From contig WPIO01000031.1 in assembly GCA_009760855.2 (NCBI GenBank), positions 2,235,001 to 2,299,000 on the forward strand: a DNA stretch of 64,000 nucleotides. Direction: 5' to 3'. Position 1 is the stretch's first letter. The number at the start of each line of letters is the position of its first letter. Positions 1-60,906 of the stretch are shown here, piece after piece. The DNA is from Cristatella mucedo. Its lineage: Eukaryota > Bryozoa > Phylactolaemata > Cristatellidae. The notes below the pieces were generated by a model. It was not told where the DNA came from and searched no databases. It saw nothing but the letters and a program-made list of their open reading frames with translations. Made by a program: the position numbers and the translations under genes.

Positions 1-720
1 CAACTGAGTGTCATCCGCATAGAAGTGAAAGCCTAGATTGTGCTTGGCAATCACATCAGCGAGAGGGAGAGTATAAACGGTGAAAAGGACCGGACCTAGC
101 ACAGAGCCCTGAGGTACTCCATATTTTAGAGGTATTTCAGATGATCTTTGTCCATTCACGTCAACACTCTGGAGTCTCCCACTGAGATAGGACCTGAACC
201 AATGCAGAGCAGTGCCAGTGATGCCCAGGCGAGATGAGAGGCGCTCTAGAAGTACTTTGTGATCGATGGTATCAAAAGCTGCCGAAAGATCGAGCAAAAC
301 AAGAAGAGACACTCTACCCATGTCTGCATTCCTAAGTAGGTCGTTGTATACCCGAAGCAATGCTGACTCTGTGGAGTGATTAGCTCTAAAGCCAGACTGG
401 AACTTACTAGCAAGGTGTGAGGTTTCGATATACGAGTTCAGCTGGTCTGCCACGACCCGTTCCAGTGTCTTTGATAGGAATGGTAGAAGGGAGACTGGGC
501 GGTAGTTGCTTAAGTTCTCTTGGTCTAGTGTAGCTTTCTTGAGAAGTGGCCTGACTACAGCTTTTTTGAAAGGTGCTGGGACCTGACCTGAGGCTAATGA
601 CATATTAATGATGTTGGTTATGCATGGCAGCAGCAGATCAATGCAACGTAGGAGCAGGACAGTGGGAATAGGGTCCAGTGGACTTGTTGTCTTCTTTGAT
701 TGAGATACGAGCTCGACACA
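1..720 (-). mobile_element. LINE reverse transcriptase fragment (L2/CR1-like)
   Basis: Read on the minus strand it carries the RT catalytic box GFHFYADDTQL at the very left edge, preceded by the fingers and palm motifs (AFDTIDH and the FLSKTLERVVADQL region). The 5' end is truncated near 720 and the 3' half lies outside the window. It sits in an intron of the RNF213-like gene, in the same orientation. Confidence 0.8.
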
Positions 721-1854
721 GAACACCTAGCCACAGGTCATATGACACAGCTGTTGCTGATGCATTAGTAATCTGGTCTTGGCGACCAGTAATCCCACCC
801 TCAGTTGATTAATCGGCTACCCATCCTCAGTTAATGTAGGTTTTAAGAGCCGCATTCTCAATAGACATAAAATGTACCTGTTCCTCATAGCATTTGCTGG
901 GTCCATGTAAATTCTCCATTGCGTACTAATTCATGGTCATACCGTACATGTTATCGTTAACCAGTTGACATTCTTCCTTAAAAGCACATATAAGGTGCAT
1001 AGAAAAGATTTGGTTTAGACGTGCTAGACAAATAGCACATGTATATTATTTTAGGGGTCACAAAAACACATTTGAAAGCAATCAGGCACGTGTGAAAATG
1101 AACAATCATATATCCAAAGGCTATAGATTGCAAAACAGAGCCACTGAATGTAGTATGGGACAGAACACCTAAAAAATGATTTGCCTCCAACAGGGAACAA
1201 TCCCACAGCCTATGAGTTACCGGCCCAGTGCTCTGTTGATTGAGTCATCCAAACTTCAAATTTTCACATACGTGGTCGAGCCGAATACCGGTGAACTGCA
1301 TGCATGAATATGCATGCTTATCGTTACAAACTTGGCCCAAGCTGTGGCCATCACACCAGCAGTGATCGTCGACCAGAAACTATATCCCCTGCATGAATTA
1401 CTTGGGTCCAAGCAACTTAGAGAAATCTATATGAGCAGTCTACCACCCCGTCCTTGGCATCCAGTGAATGATTGAAGAACATATTTACAGTTACTCATCC
1501 AATGAATGAACAAACATAAATTTGGGCACGCTGCAGATGGGAACTTTGTGACTGCTATTTTAACAGCCTACACCAAGCTGACAATGTTTGTAGGTTTAAG
1601 GTATGAGTGAAGACAGTACAATTATGATCACAAAAGGAACAATAATACGGTAAAAGAAAATGTGGTCCTATCTCCATGCAAGAAAAAATAGGACAGTGAC
1701 TATAATAAAGAACCTACAATGTACCACTAATCCATTATACAGCAACAAGCAGCACTATGAAAGGACGACGTGAGAGTTTAAATAGTCTATTTGCCATACA
1801 TACCACATAATTGCCCATGATAGGCCTAATGGAAATGCTAGCTCGGCAGCTCAC
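721..1854. other. Intron, nothing recognised
   Basis: AT-rich sequence between the LINE fragment and exon 32. Only short chance open frames are seen. Confidence 0.5.
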
Positions 1855-50493
<48,639 letters not shown>

Positions 50494-50739
50494 GCTTCAC
50501 GAGTTAACACTGAAAAGAGCAGAGTTACGGTCAAGGTCATTAGCTGCAGTACATTCTTCGAGCCGAGCAGTGAACGAGCAAACAGTCAACTGAGAGGAGG
50601 TTCTATCCCCACAAGTGTTCACCGGCAAGCGGCCGGGCCCACCAGGCATATTAATCCAAGTTATTTCCCATCTGTCACGTTCAAAGAGGAAACCATTCCT
50701 CGGCTGAGGCCGTGCCACTTCCCATCTGACTGTGTAACT

Positions 50740-50775
50740 GTGCTCTCTCTCCCTCCCTCCCTCCCTCCCTCTCTG
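50740..50775. repeat. CT-rich tract (CCCT)n upstream of the gene
   Basis: ctctctccctccctccctccctccctctctg. It lies about 250 bp upstream of the start codon and could belong to the 5' untranslated region or promoter; no TATA box is evident. Confidence 0.7.
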
Positions 50776-50869
50776 TCTGGTGAGGTGCAGCCTCGGTCGT
50801 TCACACGGTTGCACTGCAAGAAGGGTAAACTGCTGTGCAAAGTCGAGTCCCTTTCGCTAAATCTGCTGG

Positions 50870-51445
50870 ATTTCTCGGCAAGGCTTCATACTATTGATCA
50901 CCAAGTACTTCTTTAGCAGCTACGATCTGGCCTATATATCACTGGCACTGCATCGCAATGGTCTAAGTCCTCTCACTGAGAGATTATAGATTATAGAGAT
51001 TATATTATATATTATATATATATATTATATATTATTAGAGATTATAGAGATTATTATATTGATATCAACTTCCAAATGATATCTAGTGAGCCTGTAATAT
51101 TAGGTACCCATGCATCTATTCTAGGTCGACTAAAAAATTCACCAGTTTATCACAGCATTTAGTAGATCTTTTCATGCTGCTACTAACTTTATTTGCGAGT
51201 TGACATTGTGCATGTCACCTCTAACCGTGTTGTGCTTGTTGGCATTGTGCATGCAACCACTGACCATTTGGTCATACTTCCTTTACAGCATACATAAAAT
51301 GCCTAGAAAGAGATTAAATTCTCCAAGAGTGCTATAAAAATGTAATTATGTTATTATCGTTACTTCTTTTCACAATTTACAAGCACTCTATTGCTAATCT
51401 GATCACCAAGCACAATCTCGGCTTCCATGTTTATGATGATTCAAC
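50870..51445 (+). mobile_element. LINE RT relic, interrupted by another LINE 3' end
   Basis: Plus-strand remains of HTIDHQVLL (50,891) and LITKHNLGFHVYDDST (51,400-51,445), the latter a decayed FHFYADDTQ box, as in the fragment at 1-720. A block at 51,180-51,360 in between is a family 2 LINE end, and an AT-rich duplication (attatagagattata) lies at 50,985-51,060. Confidence 0.65.
51180..51360 (+). mobile_element. LINE 3' end (family 2), nested
   Basis: gttgacattgtgcatgtcacctctaacc...cagcatacataaaatgcctagaaagagattaaattctccaagagtgctataaa, flanked on both sides by the older RT relic. Confidence 0.7.
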
Positions 51446-51449
51446 AAAG

Positions 51450-53994
51450 CCATAGCCGCACTTAATTGTAAACGTAATACGCAAGGTCAGCTCAGACAAT
51501 TCCAATTCACGGGATTGTGTTCCACTGGCGACCCGAGAAGCGAAGTTTTTCACCAGCAGTGACCTGTGCCAGTGGCAGAGAGGGATCCATGAAAGAGTGA
51601 CGTCCTGGTGCACGGCAGGACTAGTACAGCAGCAGCCGTCGAGCTACTCACCGAGATACAAACTGAAGGCCATGCAGTAAGCCGAGCAGAAAAATCTAGG
51701 CTAATACTGAGCATGGCTACATCGGCCTCCCAGTTTCTGCTGCTGTTTTTGCCTCTGCAGAGCTTTTTCACTAACGTCTATTGGCCGACTCTACTGACGG
51801 GTGGCATGAAAGCATAGATCCCGACAATCTACTTTAGGCAGCTCGCAGCAACAACTCAAACAGCCAGACACGGGCACAGAAACCCGATCTGTCTCGACAG
51901 CAGGGCCCACGTGATCGACTCGACCCAAGTTGATCACTAGCAGCTCTGCCCCCCCTGCTGCAAGAACAGTTGTGGCAGGAAAAAAGCAAACGGCAACCAA
52001 GCTACAGACCGAGAGCCGCCGCTGTCCTCCTCGCGACGTCGCAGCAACACGAGCGTCCACAACTGATCCTCTTCAGAAAAAAGTAGCACCTTGTCCGACA
52101 AGCAGGTATGGGGCAATAAGGTCATATGGCTGTCTAATGAGAACCAACTGCCTTCGCTGGTTTTCAATTCACTTAAAACTCTCCCACAATTTTAAAAATC
52201 CCTGTGCCCTTCATATAGTCACTGTGAATGCACAGACACAAAAACCACTCTACAAAAACCACTCTACCCAACGAGCTGCAGAACCGGAAGTCGCCCAAAG
52301 AACCTAAAAGTGGAACCAAAACTAGATCACTGAGCATAAGCAGGGCCCTTTATACAATAAGCAGACTTTATTTTCAAAGCATCGGCATGCAAAGTCGTAT
52401 CTTCCCCACCAGCAGCGCGTAATCCAAGTTGCTTCCGCGAAGCATTCCTAGGTGTCTAACGTTAAGTCCATACCGGCAAGTTACGCTTATACTTGTCTTA
52501 CCTACGCAGGCAATTTTGGTCCACTTTGCATTCTTTAACTCTGGTCGACGTTAAAACGAGTGGCGAGCATCGTGAGTAAAGGCATGGTAAGTCAACAAGC
52601 CGGCCGCACCGCCATCACCCAGACATGGGGAATGTCCCTTCGGAGCAGGAAGCAAGGAATTGGCGGCAGGGGGTTGGGCGAACTTCCGCCTCCGCTAGAA
52701 CCCTGGATACGGGGCTGATCTATCCTCTTCATAATCCATGTTTGCAGGGATTCACTCCCTGCTGGAACTAGAAACAATTTTGTTATCTTAAAATATTTAC
52801 TGACTATCACGTAATTATTGGCTCCGTGCACTGTGTGCGGAAATGCTACCCACCCGAAAAAATGCCCCAGAACGCAAATCGCCTTCTGGGGCGATGGAAC
52901 TACACTAGTATCGATACAGTGCGTATTATCTTAACCAAATCTGTTGCGTTCGTGTATTTATGTGCAGCGTTTTCATTATTATTGGTTTGACTTCCTGTGG
53001 TTTCGCTTAATTGATGACACTGCACCTGATCGTTGTATGAGTGGGCTGTGACACCTGATGTGGTATGTGGTCGGGATGTGCTGCTAGTAATTGTTGCGAC
53101 CGGGAAATCGGGGACACTCCGTGGACGAGAGGGGAGAAGAGAGTCGCGCGCTTCCCCCTGTTCTGTGGGAAGAAAATTAAACCGGTGGTGTGAGTTTTCG
53201 GCTCGCGTTCTGTTCTTTTCGTACCCCCGCAACTGCGACGTGGGAGCGCGCGGCGTAGCTAGACGTTGCTCGGGTGGGAAGTTACCAACCCCCCAGTCTT
53301 GCATACAACTCCATGTCCATGGCGTAGAGCAATAGATTTTGAAACGGTGGCGAGCTAAATCAGCGAGATTAAAAAACCGGTATTCGTTTTTCACGGTTCC
53401 TGAATTGTAGTGGCTAGAAACCGATTGTGCGACAATCTACAGCCGAGACCGCGAAATAGCTGACGCCCTGAGATAGACATTCAGTTGTGCTTCTGGCGGC
53501 GGCCTTGCTATTCCTGCGCATTTGAGCTCTAGGCCACGGGGTATACCTACGTGCCCTGGCGCTGCACTTAGAAGTCGCTGGCTGCTGTTAATCGTTCACC
53601 AGCATTCGTCGCACGTCGGCCGAGACTAACGCCGTTGCAAGTGCCACGTTTGCTGCCCAGTTCTATATGGATGAGGAAGTGTCACACCACGTGTGTAACC
53701 ATTTGGGAGTTTGAGCTACCGGTGTTCAGCCCCATCCGCAGTCTAGAACCTGAAGTCCAAAGCATGCTGGTCTATTATATGAGTTAGACTTTTTCCCCAC
53801 CTAACCGTTTGATTGCGACACTGACGGTTCTTCGTCGTTATAATTCAGGATAATCAAATGATACCCACGCAGTCATATTTGGCTGATGTGGCATTCCGCT
53901 TTAATTTCCCCTTCTTAAATAAACGTTCAGCATTACTTCTACCAGACTGACGTCTACCGATGTATTCCAGATCCTAAAGCATTGCCACTGACAT
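51450..53994. other. Upstream region, no gene recognised
   Basis: Rising GC content. A splice-like segment at 52,600-52,785 (minus) and open frames at 51,791-52,307 and 52,900-53,394 lack recognisable domains or consistent phases. Confidence 0.3.
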
Positions 53995-53995
53995 T

Positions 53996-54090
53996 CTAAT
54001 AATAAAATTAATACTGCATTTGATAAAACGCACTCAGTTAACTCAATCTCTTCCTAGGCGCTTTACATTTGCTGCAAAGGGATATTCGCT
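53996..54090 (-). mobile_element. LINE 3' end (family 2)
   Basis: taataataaaattaatactgcatttgataaaacgcactcagttaactcaatctcttcctaggcgctttacatttgctgcaaaggg. Confidence 0.8.
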
Positions 54091-54311
54091 TGAATTACCG
54101 CATATCTACCCGAAGCAGTCGTGGTTGCGATAAATGCTCCACGAAATTCAGTCATGCGCTAACTAACTGTGAAGCAAGAGTCTGTCAGCAAGCGACTAAC
54201 CGGCTGCAAGCCTTCGCCAACCGTGCGGAGAGGCAGGCACTCACACTACACGCCGTATTTTAGAACGTTAGGCTTCGGCTAAGGAGGGCAGCCGGAGAGC
54301 CAGGGGCCCGG

Positions 54312-54382
54312 TAATAATAATAATACACTTGATCAAGCACCCTCAGATAAGTCGATCTCTTTCTAAACGCTTTACGTTAGTC
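54312..54382 (-). mobile_element. LINE 3' end (family 2), short
   Basis: taataataataatacacttgatcaagcaccctcagataagtcgatctctttctaaacgctttac; the match stops after about 70 bases. Confidence 0.75.
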
Positions 54383-55426
54383 ATCTAGCTAGCCACCTAC
54401 CTGGTTTGAGCCTTCTTGTGAGCTGGGCATTCTTTCAAACAGCGCACGGGCAAAAAAGCATAAGGTCCAAAGTCCGGGACCCGACGAAATGGTTCGGTAC
54501 GCGCGGCGAGCACCAGACATGATCATACACGCCCTTACGGCTTGAATTCGGGGTTTTCCTTTCTCCTGAATTGAAGAGGGATATTTTTTTGGAGTCGGAA
54601 ATTGACGGCTGAGCTTCCCTGCTCCCCTGTAAAGGGGTGGAAGCGGAGCGCTCCTTAGTAGCGGAGCCGCGCACTTGTAGCGCCCTGCTGGCCTTGGCTG
54701 AATTTTAGCACGAACAAGAGCTGTTTGGAGGCGGGCTAGAACTCCTTTGTCCTGGAGCAGTGAGCCAGAGAGGAGCGTCAGTGCGGTTAGAGAGGAAGCG
54801 CTTAGGAGCAAGCCAGGAAGCCCTCTGACCAACGGTGGCGAGTCGGCCTTCGGAATTGGTCCGATACCCGCGGGAGCGGCTGATCGATGTTGGCTGACCT
54901 GTCAACCTTCGCCATCACTCTGTCCGAAAAGAATCGTCTGGAACCCATTCGCCATTCAAGCTGGACAGAGGGGACATTCCAGTGGCCTAGTGCCGGTATT
55001 AATTCCTCACCGTAATGGGCCATGGTGTCGGGCCCAATACCACTAAGCTCTTGCCCCATTGTCTCAGCCAAGTATTTAAAAGTCGAGCGACGCTCGCTCT
55101 GGGTCTTTTGCCTCATGTCTTTTGTCTTTGGTCCGGCTCTGCGCCTCGACGCCGTCGGGCACTCGTTTCTCTGAAAGCGAGGGAGGAGGGCGGGCTGTCC
55201 TCCGACGATGGACGGAACACGACGAGACAACGCTAGGAGGATTCGGTGGAACTCCACCGAACACGGTCGTATCGCGCCCGAGCTGGCATTTTGTGTTCTT
55301 TCGTGTTTTGAGTGTGCGCGCTAGCACGTGGTCTCGGCATAGGAATTTGCCGGTGCGAGCTAGGCGTGGTTGGCGTCTGTGGAGCCCTAGTTCTCCGGGT
55401 AGGGTTTGGGCTCCGGTTTGCGCTCC

Positions 55427-56045
55427 AGTGTGGAGAAGTATTTCCTCCACAGGAGTGCTTGAGTTGGCGTGTGTGGAGTATTCCTGCCGCACTGGTGGAA
55501 ACCGAGTTCTAGTTCCCGGTCAGGGTTTAGACTCTGGTTCGGGCTCCGTCTATTTGGGTCGTTTCCCATTATACACGTAAGCAGCCCCAGTGTGGAGAAG
55601 TATTCCCTCCGCAAGAGTGCTTGAGGTGGCGTGTGTGGAGTATTCCTGCCGCACTGTTGGAAACCGAGTTCTAGTTCACCGGTCAGGGTTTAGACTCTGG
55701 TTCGGGCTCCGTCTATTTGGGTCGTTTCCCATTATACACGTAAGCAGCCCCAGTGTGGAGAAGTATTCCCTCTGCAAGAGTGCTTGAGGTGGCGTGTGTA
55801 GAGTATTCCTGCCGCACTGTTGGAAACCGAGTTCTAGTTCACCGGTCAGGGTTTAGACTCCGGTATGCGCTTCAGTGCGGAGGAGTATTCCCTCCGCAAG
55901 AGTGTTTTAAGTTGGCGTGTTTGGGGTATTCCCTCGGCACAGGTGGGAACGGATTCCTAGTTCACCGGTTAGGGTTTAGGGTCCGAGTCGCGCTTAGTGT
56001 GGAGGAGTATTCCCTCCGCAAGTGTGTTAGTGTAGCTGAGAACGT
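55427..56045 (+). repeat. Tandem repeat, units of about 162 then 122 bp
   Basis: Units start with agtg-ggag-agtatt-cctcc at 55,427, 55,589, 55,752, 55,874 and 55,996, so spacings are 162, 163, 122 and 122. The long units contain gggctccgtctatttgggtcgtttcccatt, which the short ones lack. A partial unit precedes at about 55,370-55,426. Confidence 0.85.
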
Positions 56046-56165
56046 GCGAGGAGTGTGGAGATAAAGCTGAACTAGACGCGCAGCGACTTTGTGCGCTTGC
56101 GAATAAAGTTCAGTAAAATCCCCAATCTGTGTGTCTCGCTTCCAATTCACGCCGCGGACTCACGA
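56046..56165 (+). mobile_element. LTR-like end, copy 1
   Basis: gagtgtggagataaagctgaactagacgcg...tgtgcgcttgcgaataaagttcagtaaa...cacgccgcggactcacgaccccc. It has an AATAAA signal and matches copy 2 at 56,527. It directly continues the tandem repeat. Confidence 0.5.
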
Positions 56166-56526
56166 CCCCCTTTAGTAACGGTAAGCAGGTCAGAGCCAGA
56201 AACGCTCGTTTCGTGGCGGCCAGCGTATTGCGCGTAGGCGCGCACCGAACGGCAGTAGGCGCAAGGTTACGCCGCTAGGTAAGCAGCAGGTCAAGCCTAC
56301 CCCGCCGAGCCTTCGGCGTTACACACTCGTCAGAGCGACGGCCAGGCAGGGCACGAGGAGATACTAAGAAGCCGCCGCTGCTAGTCGTGGTGTTCAAGCC
56401 GTTGGTCAGAGCAGGTAACGGCTGGAGTCCTTGAAAATGCCTCAAATGCAGGGACGGTATTTCCCTTGTAATAGCACCCTGCGTGTAGAGCGACTTTCGT
56501 GTGTTTTTCGTCGCAAGTATTTGCCG

Positions 56527-56655
56527 AGAGTGTGGGAATAAGACTGAACTAGACACGCGGCGACATTGTGCGCTTTCGAATAAAGTTCAGTAAATACCCT
56601 ACACGAGTTTGGTCCTTCGACTCAGCTCACGCCAACCAACTCGCGATCCCTTGAT
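56527..56655 (+). mobile_element. LTR-like end, copy 2
   Basis: gagtgtgggaataagactgaactagacacg...tgtgcgctttcgaataaagttcagtaaa...cacgccaaccaactcgcgatccc. Homologous to copy 1 with the same AATAAA. The two copies lie about 480 bp apart, as two LTR ends of a shrunken element or two tandem solo LTRs would. Confidence 0.5.
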
Positions 56656-57337
56656 AGCAAAGTGAGTACGATAACGCCACGAATGCTGTAAGCCTTGCTT
56701 ACAGCTACCGGCTTTACTGCTTGCCAAGATCGAATTTCCTCTTCGCAAGGGCTATTCCCTACCGATTTAGGAAACATTTACGGCCGACTAAGTCTCGCCC
56801 ACAGTCCACTGCTCTGTTACGGTAGGGTAATTAAGAGATTGACATTGAGAAGACATCGATAAGCCACCAAACCTACAGACTCAGAAATTAAGTTCGCCGC
56901 TGCAGTAAATATTGTAGATGACTATAAGAAGAGTAGAAAGATAAAAAAAATATGGATATGAAAAACACTTTTCGGTAAAGCGTAATAGGCTTAGTAATGT
57001 GCTCCATTACGAGTGTGCGGGTGCATTCAGCATCCGGAAGCACGGCGTCTTCTTCCATAAGTTGCCGGAGCCGCGGCTACAACGCGTAAATATCCCATGG
57101 TCATGGACTTGCCTTGAACGCCTTCATAGTATTCGAGCTTACAGATGTCAGCCATTTTGGTTATGAGGTGGGTTGTGAGACAGGAAGCGGAATTTTGATT
57201 GGTTGGCTGATGTTGTGGGGGCGGCGCCCGTGAGTGGCGGCTGAAGATTATCTTAAATGGCGAAGCTCCCCCCCCCCCACCAATGGGCGTTGCGGAAGAG
57301 ACGACGGCTGTACGGTAAGCAGGCAGGCGAGCATAGG

Positions 57338-59117
57338 TACAGTAACCTCCCGCTTAAGTACACACTCGTATAAGTGCGCATCCCGGTTAAGTACGCATAT
57401 TTTCCCTAAAATTCTGGGTTCAAGATTTATTAGTTAAACACGTCATGAATCGCCATTTGGTGCAGGTTTTGAAGTTTCTCGCGTTTGACGTTGAGGGAGA
57501 CCGCCCGGATCTTGCTCTGAAATGATTCAAACGATTTCTTAAGATCGTTGAATGTATCAACAGCTTCAATTTGAACTTCAGAGCAGAGCAGCCGATCCTC
57601 GATGTCGAGAACCTGCTTATAAAGGTATTCGACCCCCTGAAATGCAACTCCACTTTCTAAACCGGCATTAAGATCTTGAAGGATTAACGTCATCATCATC
57701 CATCACACTTTCAACAATCTTCATCGACTCCAAAAGCTCGTCGACATCTTCCAATACCGCAGCAATATATTCTTCGGTGTTCTCGTCATCAACACGAACG
57801 AAGTCGTCCAGTTCTGATGAAGCGATAGATAAGTACAATGTTTCGAAAGCCTTCGCAAGTTCGGTGACCACACCTTCAACATTGCTAACAGCCTCAAGTT
57901 CTGGTTCTAAAGTCATTAGTTCGGTCTTGACGAAAGCATTTTTGATCGAGCTTGGTGAAACAGAATCCCAGGCTTCTTTCACATAACTTGCAGCATCGAG
58001 CAGGTGCGCTGGGTTCCCGTAAAAGACCCCTGCAGCACCTCGTCTTCACTCGTCTTCCTCGTCCTCACCAGCATCTTCGACCCTGATATCTCTTTCGACT
58101 TTTCGTCTCTTCGTCAAGTTTGTAAAAGTCAAAAACATCCTTGAGATACAAATATTGGTATCGCTTTTTCAGAGCTGCGATTACTCCCACGTCACAAGGC
58201 TGTTTCCGGCTTGCGAAATTCGGGTAAAAAAAAGAATTCGAACATTGTAGCGTTCGAAGGCTTTAAAATGTCCCAGAGCGTTGTCAATCAGCAATAGAAC
58301 GCGACGTCCTGTTCGTTTTTTCACGTCTGGAAAAAACACCTCATTGAACCACTTCTGACAGGTTCCTACATACAGTCAAGCATTCGCTTGATTGAAATAA
58401 GGAGCTGACCAATGTCGGTGTTTAATACAAGCTAGTTCTTTGGGTTTTCCGATCAAACCGCAATGAATTTCGTGAGTTTCGGTGACGCTGGAGTAAACAA
58501 TCAGACAAACTCCGTCTTTCGCCTACTTTTTGCCTCTATTGGTTGAAACATCATCGTCTAGCATTGGAAGCAATTGAAAAAACCGGTCTCGTCCATTTTG
58601 TAGACATTTTCAGATCATATTTCGCGATAATCGCGTAAAGGTTTTCTAAAGCAGCAAACAATTCCGGATCGTTCTTGTTGACTTCTGCTCTCTCTCCGCG
58701 AAGGATCAATCCACGCCGAACTCTGAATTGACTTAACCATTGTCAAGATGTCTTAAAGTCTTATTCCGGAATTGCAAAGCCGAAAGCAATGCTTTTCGCT
58801 TTGGCTATGGCGATGATGGTGGTACAAGAAGGCTGGCACGACGCATGCTGTCGATACAGACAAAAAACATGTCCTCAAGCTCCCTAAATCGCCCAATTGA
58901 CGCTCGAAAGAGTCTTCTCCTTGGCCTCTTCAGTCATCAGGGCAGATCGTTCGTGGACCGCTTCACGGTTCTCAAAAACCTTTTGGATGGCGCCTTCACT
59001 AACTTCGTACTCCCACGCTATGGCCCTCTTACTGGGAGCAGATGCTTTGCTTGGCTTCGAGATGATTTCGCAGCGTTGAGACGGATTGAGGCGCTTGCCG
59101 TTTGGTTTCTTTGACAT
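57338..59117 (-). mobile_element. Decayed Tigger/pogo-type DNA transposon
   Basis: The minus strand reads MSKKPNGKRLNPSQRCEIIS from 59,117 with a CENP-B-type helix-turn-helix (RAIAWEYEVSEGAIQKVFEN), then broken DDE remains (TGFFQLLPMLDDDV; RRVLLLIDNALGHFKAF; QLKKRYQYLYLKDVF), and a C-terminal acidic part (EAWDSVSPSSIKNAFVK...). The terminal repeat TA-CAGTAACCTCCCGCTTAAG stands at 57,338 on the plus strand; the opposite one is not found near 59,120-59,220. Several frameshifts and stops make it a pseudogene. Confidence 0.8.
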
Positions 59118-59354
59118 CGTAGCTAAATCAAAGCTGTAAGGAAGGGACAGGTTTAAGGAACGAGACAGGTAAATCAAAGGTCAAACAGAAAGCGGAAACA
59201 AGGAAACACGAGGTAAGTCTGTGAGCCGTGATGGCACACATGCATATGCAGAACACTGGGGTTTGGATTCTAAATTATATTGTATTGATTTATAAGCTTA
59301 CCCGCCAAATTTCATGCAATCGCTATTGCGATTTCTCGTGCCACGGCCTATCCC

Positions 59355-59540
59355 GCAATGGCACACTAGGTAAGGCGGTTGCTTTCACAACCTCGGTCCC
59401 GAGGTCGTGGGTTCGATTCCTGCAGTGGGCGATCCTTTATCGCCACCGCAAGCGGTGGTGATAGCCGTAAAGGCTCTTCTGTTGCTTTAAAAAAAGAGGC
59501 TGTTTAATCAGCTAGGATTTACTTATTTATCTAAGTCACT
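59355..59540 (+). mobile_element. tRNA-derived SINE, near full-length
   Basis: atggcacactaggtaaggcg (A box region), cacaacctcggtcccgaggtcgtg hairpin, gggttcgattcc (B box), body ccaccgcaagcggtggtgatagccgtaaaggctcttctg, and a tttacttattta tail. A separate stub gtgagccgtgatggcacac at 59,221 looks like the 5' end of a further copy. Confidence 0.85.
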
Positions 59541-60906
59541 AACAAACAGCATACATATGTTGAATGAATCAATCAGATCGAGCGTGCGAGTCACGATACA
59601 CATCGTGCTGCCCGGTACAGGCAAGCACTTCGGAAAGTGCGCGGTATACCAAAATGTTCGCATTTACCGGCCAAGTGTGCACAAACTTCGTAGGTTCAAG
59701 TTGCACACTTAAACGGAAGACAACTGTATCGTAGCCGTCGGGTAGGCTGCTCCTGATAACGAAGAGCAGAGTGACGGGAGAGAGAGAAAGAGAGAGAGGC
59801 ACGAAAGAGTCCACACAGGTCGGTAGATTAGAAGAAACCAAAAAATGGTTGCCGTACGGTTACGTGGCCAGCGTGGCCGTCCATTAACCAATCGGCCTAG
59901 TTGGTGCACGCGGCCAAGCTGCAGTGAGTCACATGCTCACGCACAGCGCGCCCATTGGGCTGGCGGAGCGGTGCGGAAGCCTGGCTGGAGGCGGAACGAC
60001 GTGGCTGTGAAGTCGCGTCCGCAGGACTCCGCCCAGTCGCTTGGAGTGAGCCGAAGCGACGTTGTGCAAAGCGGTGCAAAAAAGACAAAAAAGCAAACTC
60101 GGTGACGTGAGCGCAAACGTCGAACGCGGTAGACACGCGCATTAAGCCGACCGCTGTCCGAGCGTCGTCGTTCGTGGCAGAGTAGTCGGACGTAGCAGCG
60201 CAGTATACGTGTCGGGGAGTTTAGCCGCGTTATCGTACGCGCGGCAGCGTGAGTAGCCGGGCAGCACGAACATGCACTGCCGACCAGCACGTGTGTGCGT
60301 GCAGTGTCGATAGGCAAGCAGGAAGGCGAAGCGTTGAAGAGCGCCCCGAGTGAGGTCGTGCCAAACTTGGCTGAGTCGAGTTCGTGGAGCACGGTCACGT
60401 GGTCATGCCGCGGGCGCAGAGCGGTGTCCAGGCAAAGCGCGTGTACAATACTTGCCATGTCGGTCGGGTTTGGTTGGTAGTCGTTTTCGGTCCTGCGGCA
60501 GGTTACGCGTTACGAGTTGCGTGTTCGCTCGGTGACCGCACGCCGACGCAACTGCCACACTGCTAGGCAACGACGGCGGCCGGTTCGGCGCACCCCTCCT
60601 TAGTGAATTGTTCCTACGGTGCATGCCGTCAGACGTACTCATCGTTTTTTTCGGGTTGGGAAGCCGCTGCAACATATGTAACACATGGTGGCGATTCTAC
60701 GCCAACATTAACGCGCTCGCGGAAATGGCCGGCCGCGCGCTCGAGGCTTCGGTGTATTGTGCCGTCGCCGTCGAGATGCAGCCAGGCGCCGCCAGGTTCC
60801 GCGGACGCTACCGCCGGCGGCGGCGGCCGCTCAGCTGAATCCGAGCGAGCGCGGTGCGGCTCGTTGTCCGAGTTCCTGTCCGTCCAGGCTGAGGAGCTAG
60901 CGCTGC

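Noticed and set aside
54389-55580. Overlapping frames of 99-152 codons on both strands
   Set aside because: GC-rich sequence has few stops; the frames overlap in all six phases and part of them run into the tandem repeat.
59380-59430. tRNA gene (B box gggttcgattcc)
   Set aside because: The head belongs to the SINE family: it is followed by the SINE body and tail, and acceptor-stem pairing is poor.
59897-60700. Many Arg/Ala-rich frames on both strands
   Set aside because: High GC, low stop density; no domain. They could include the leader or gag part of the gypsy relic but nothing supports that.
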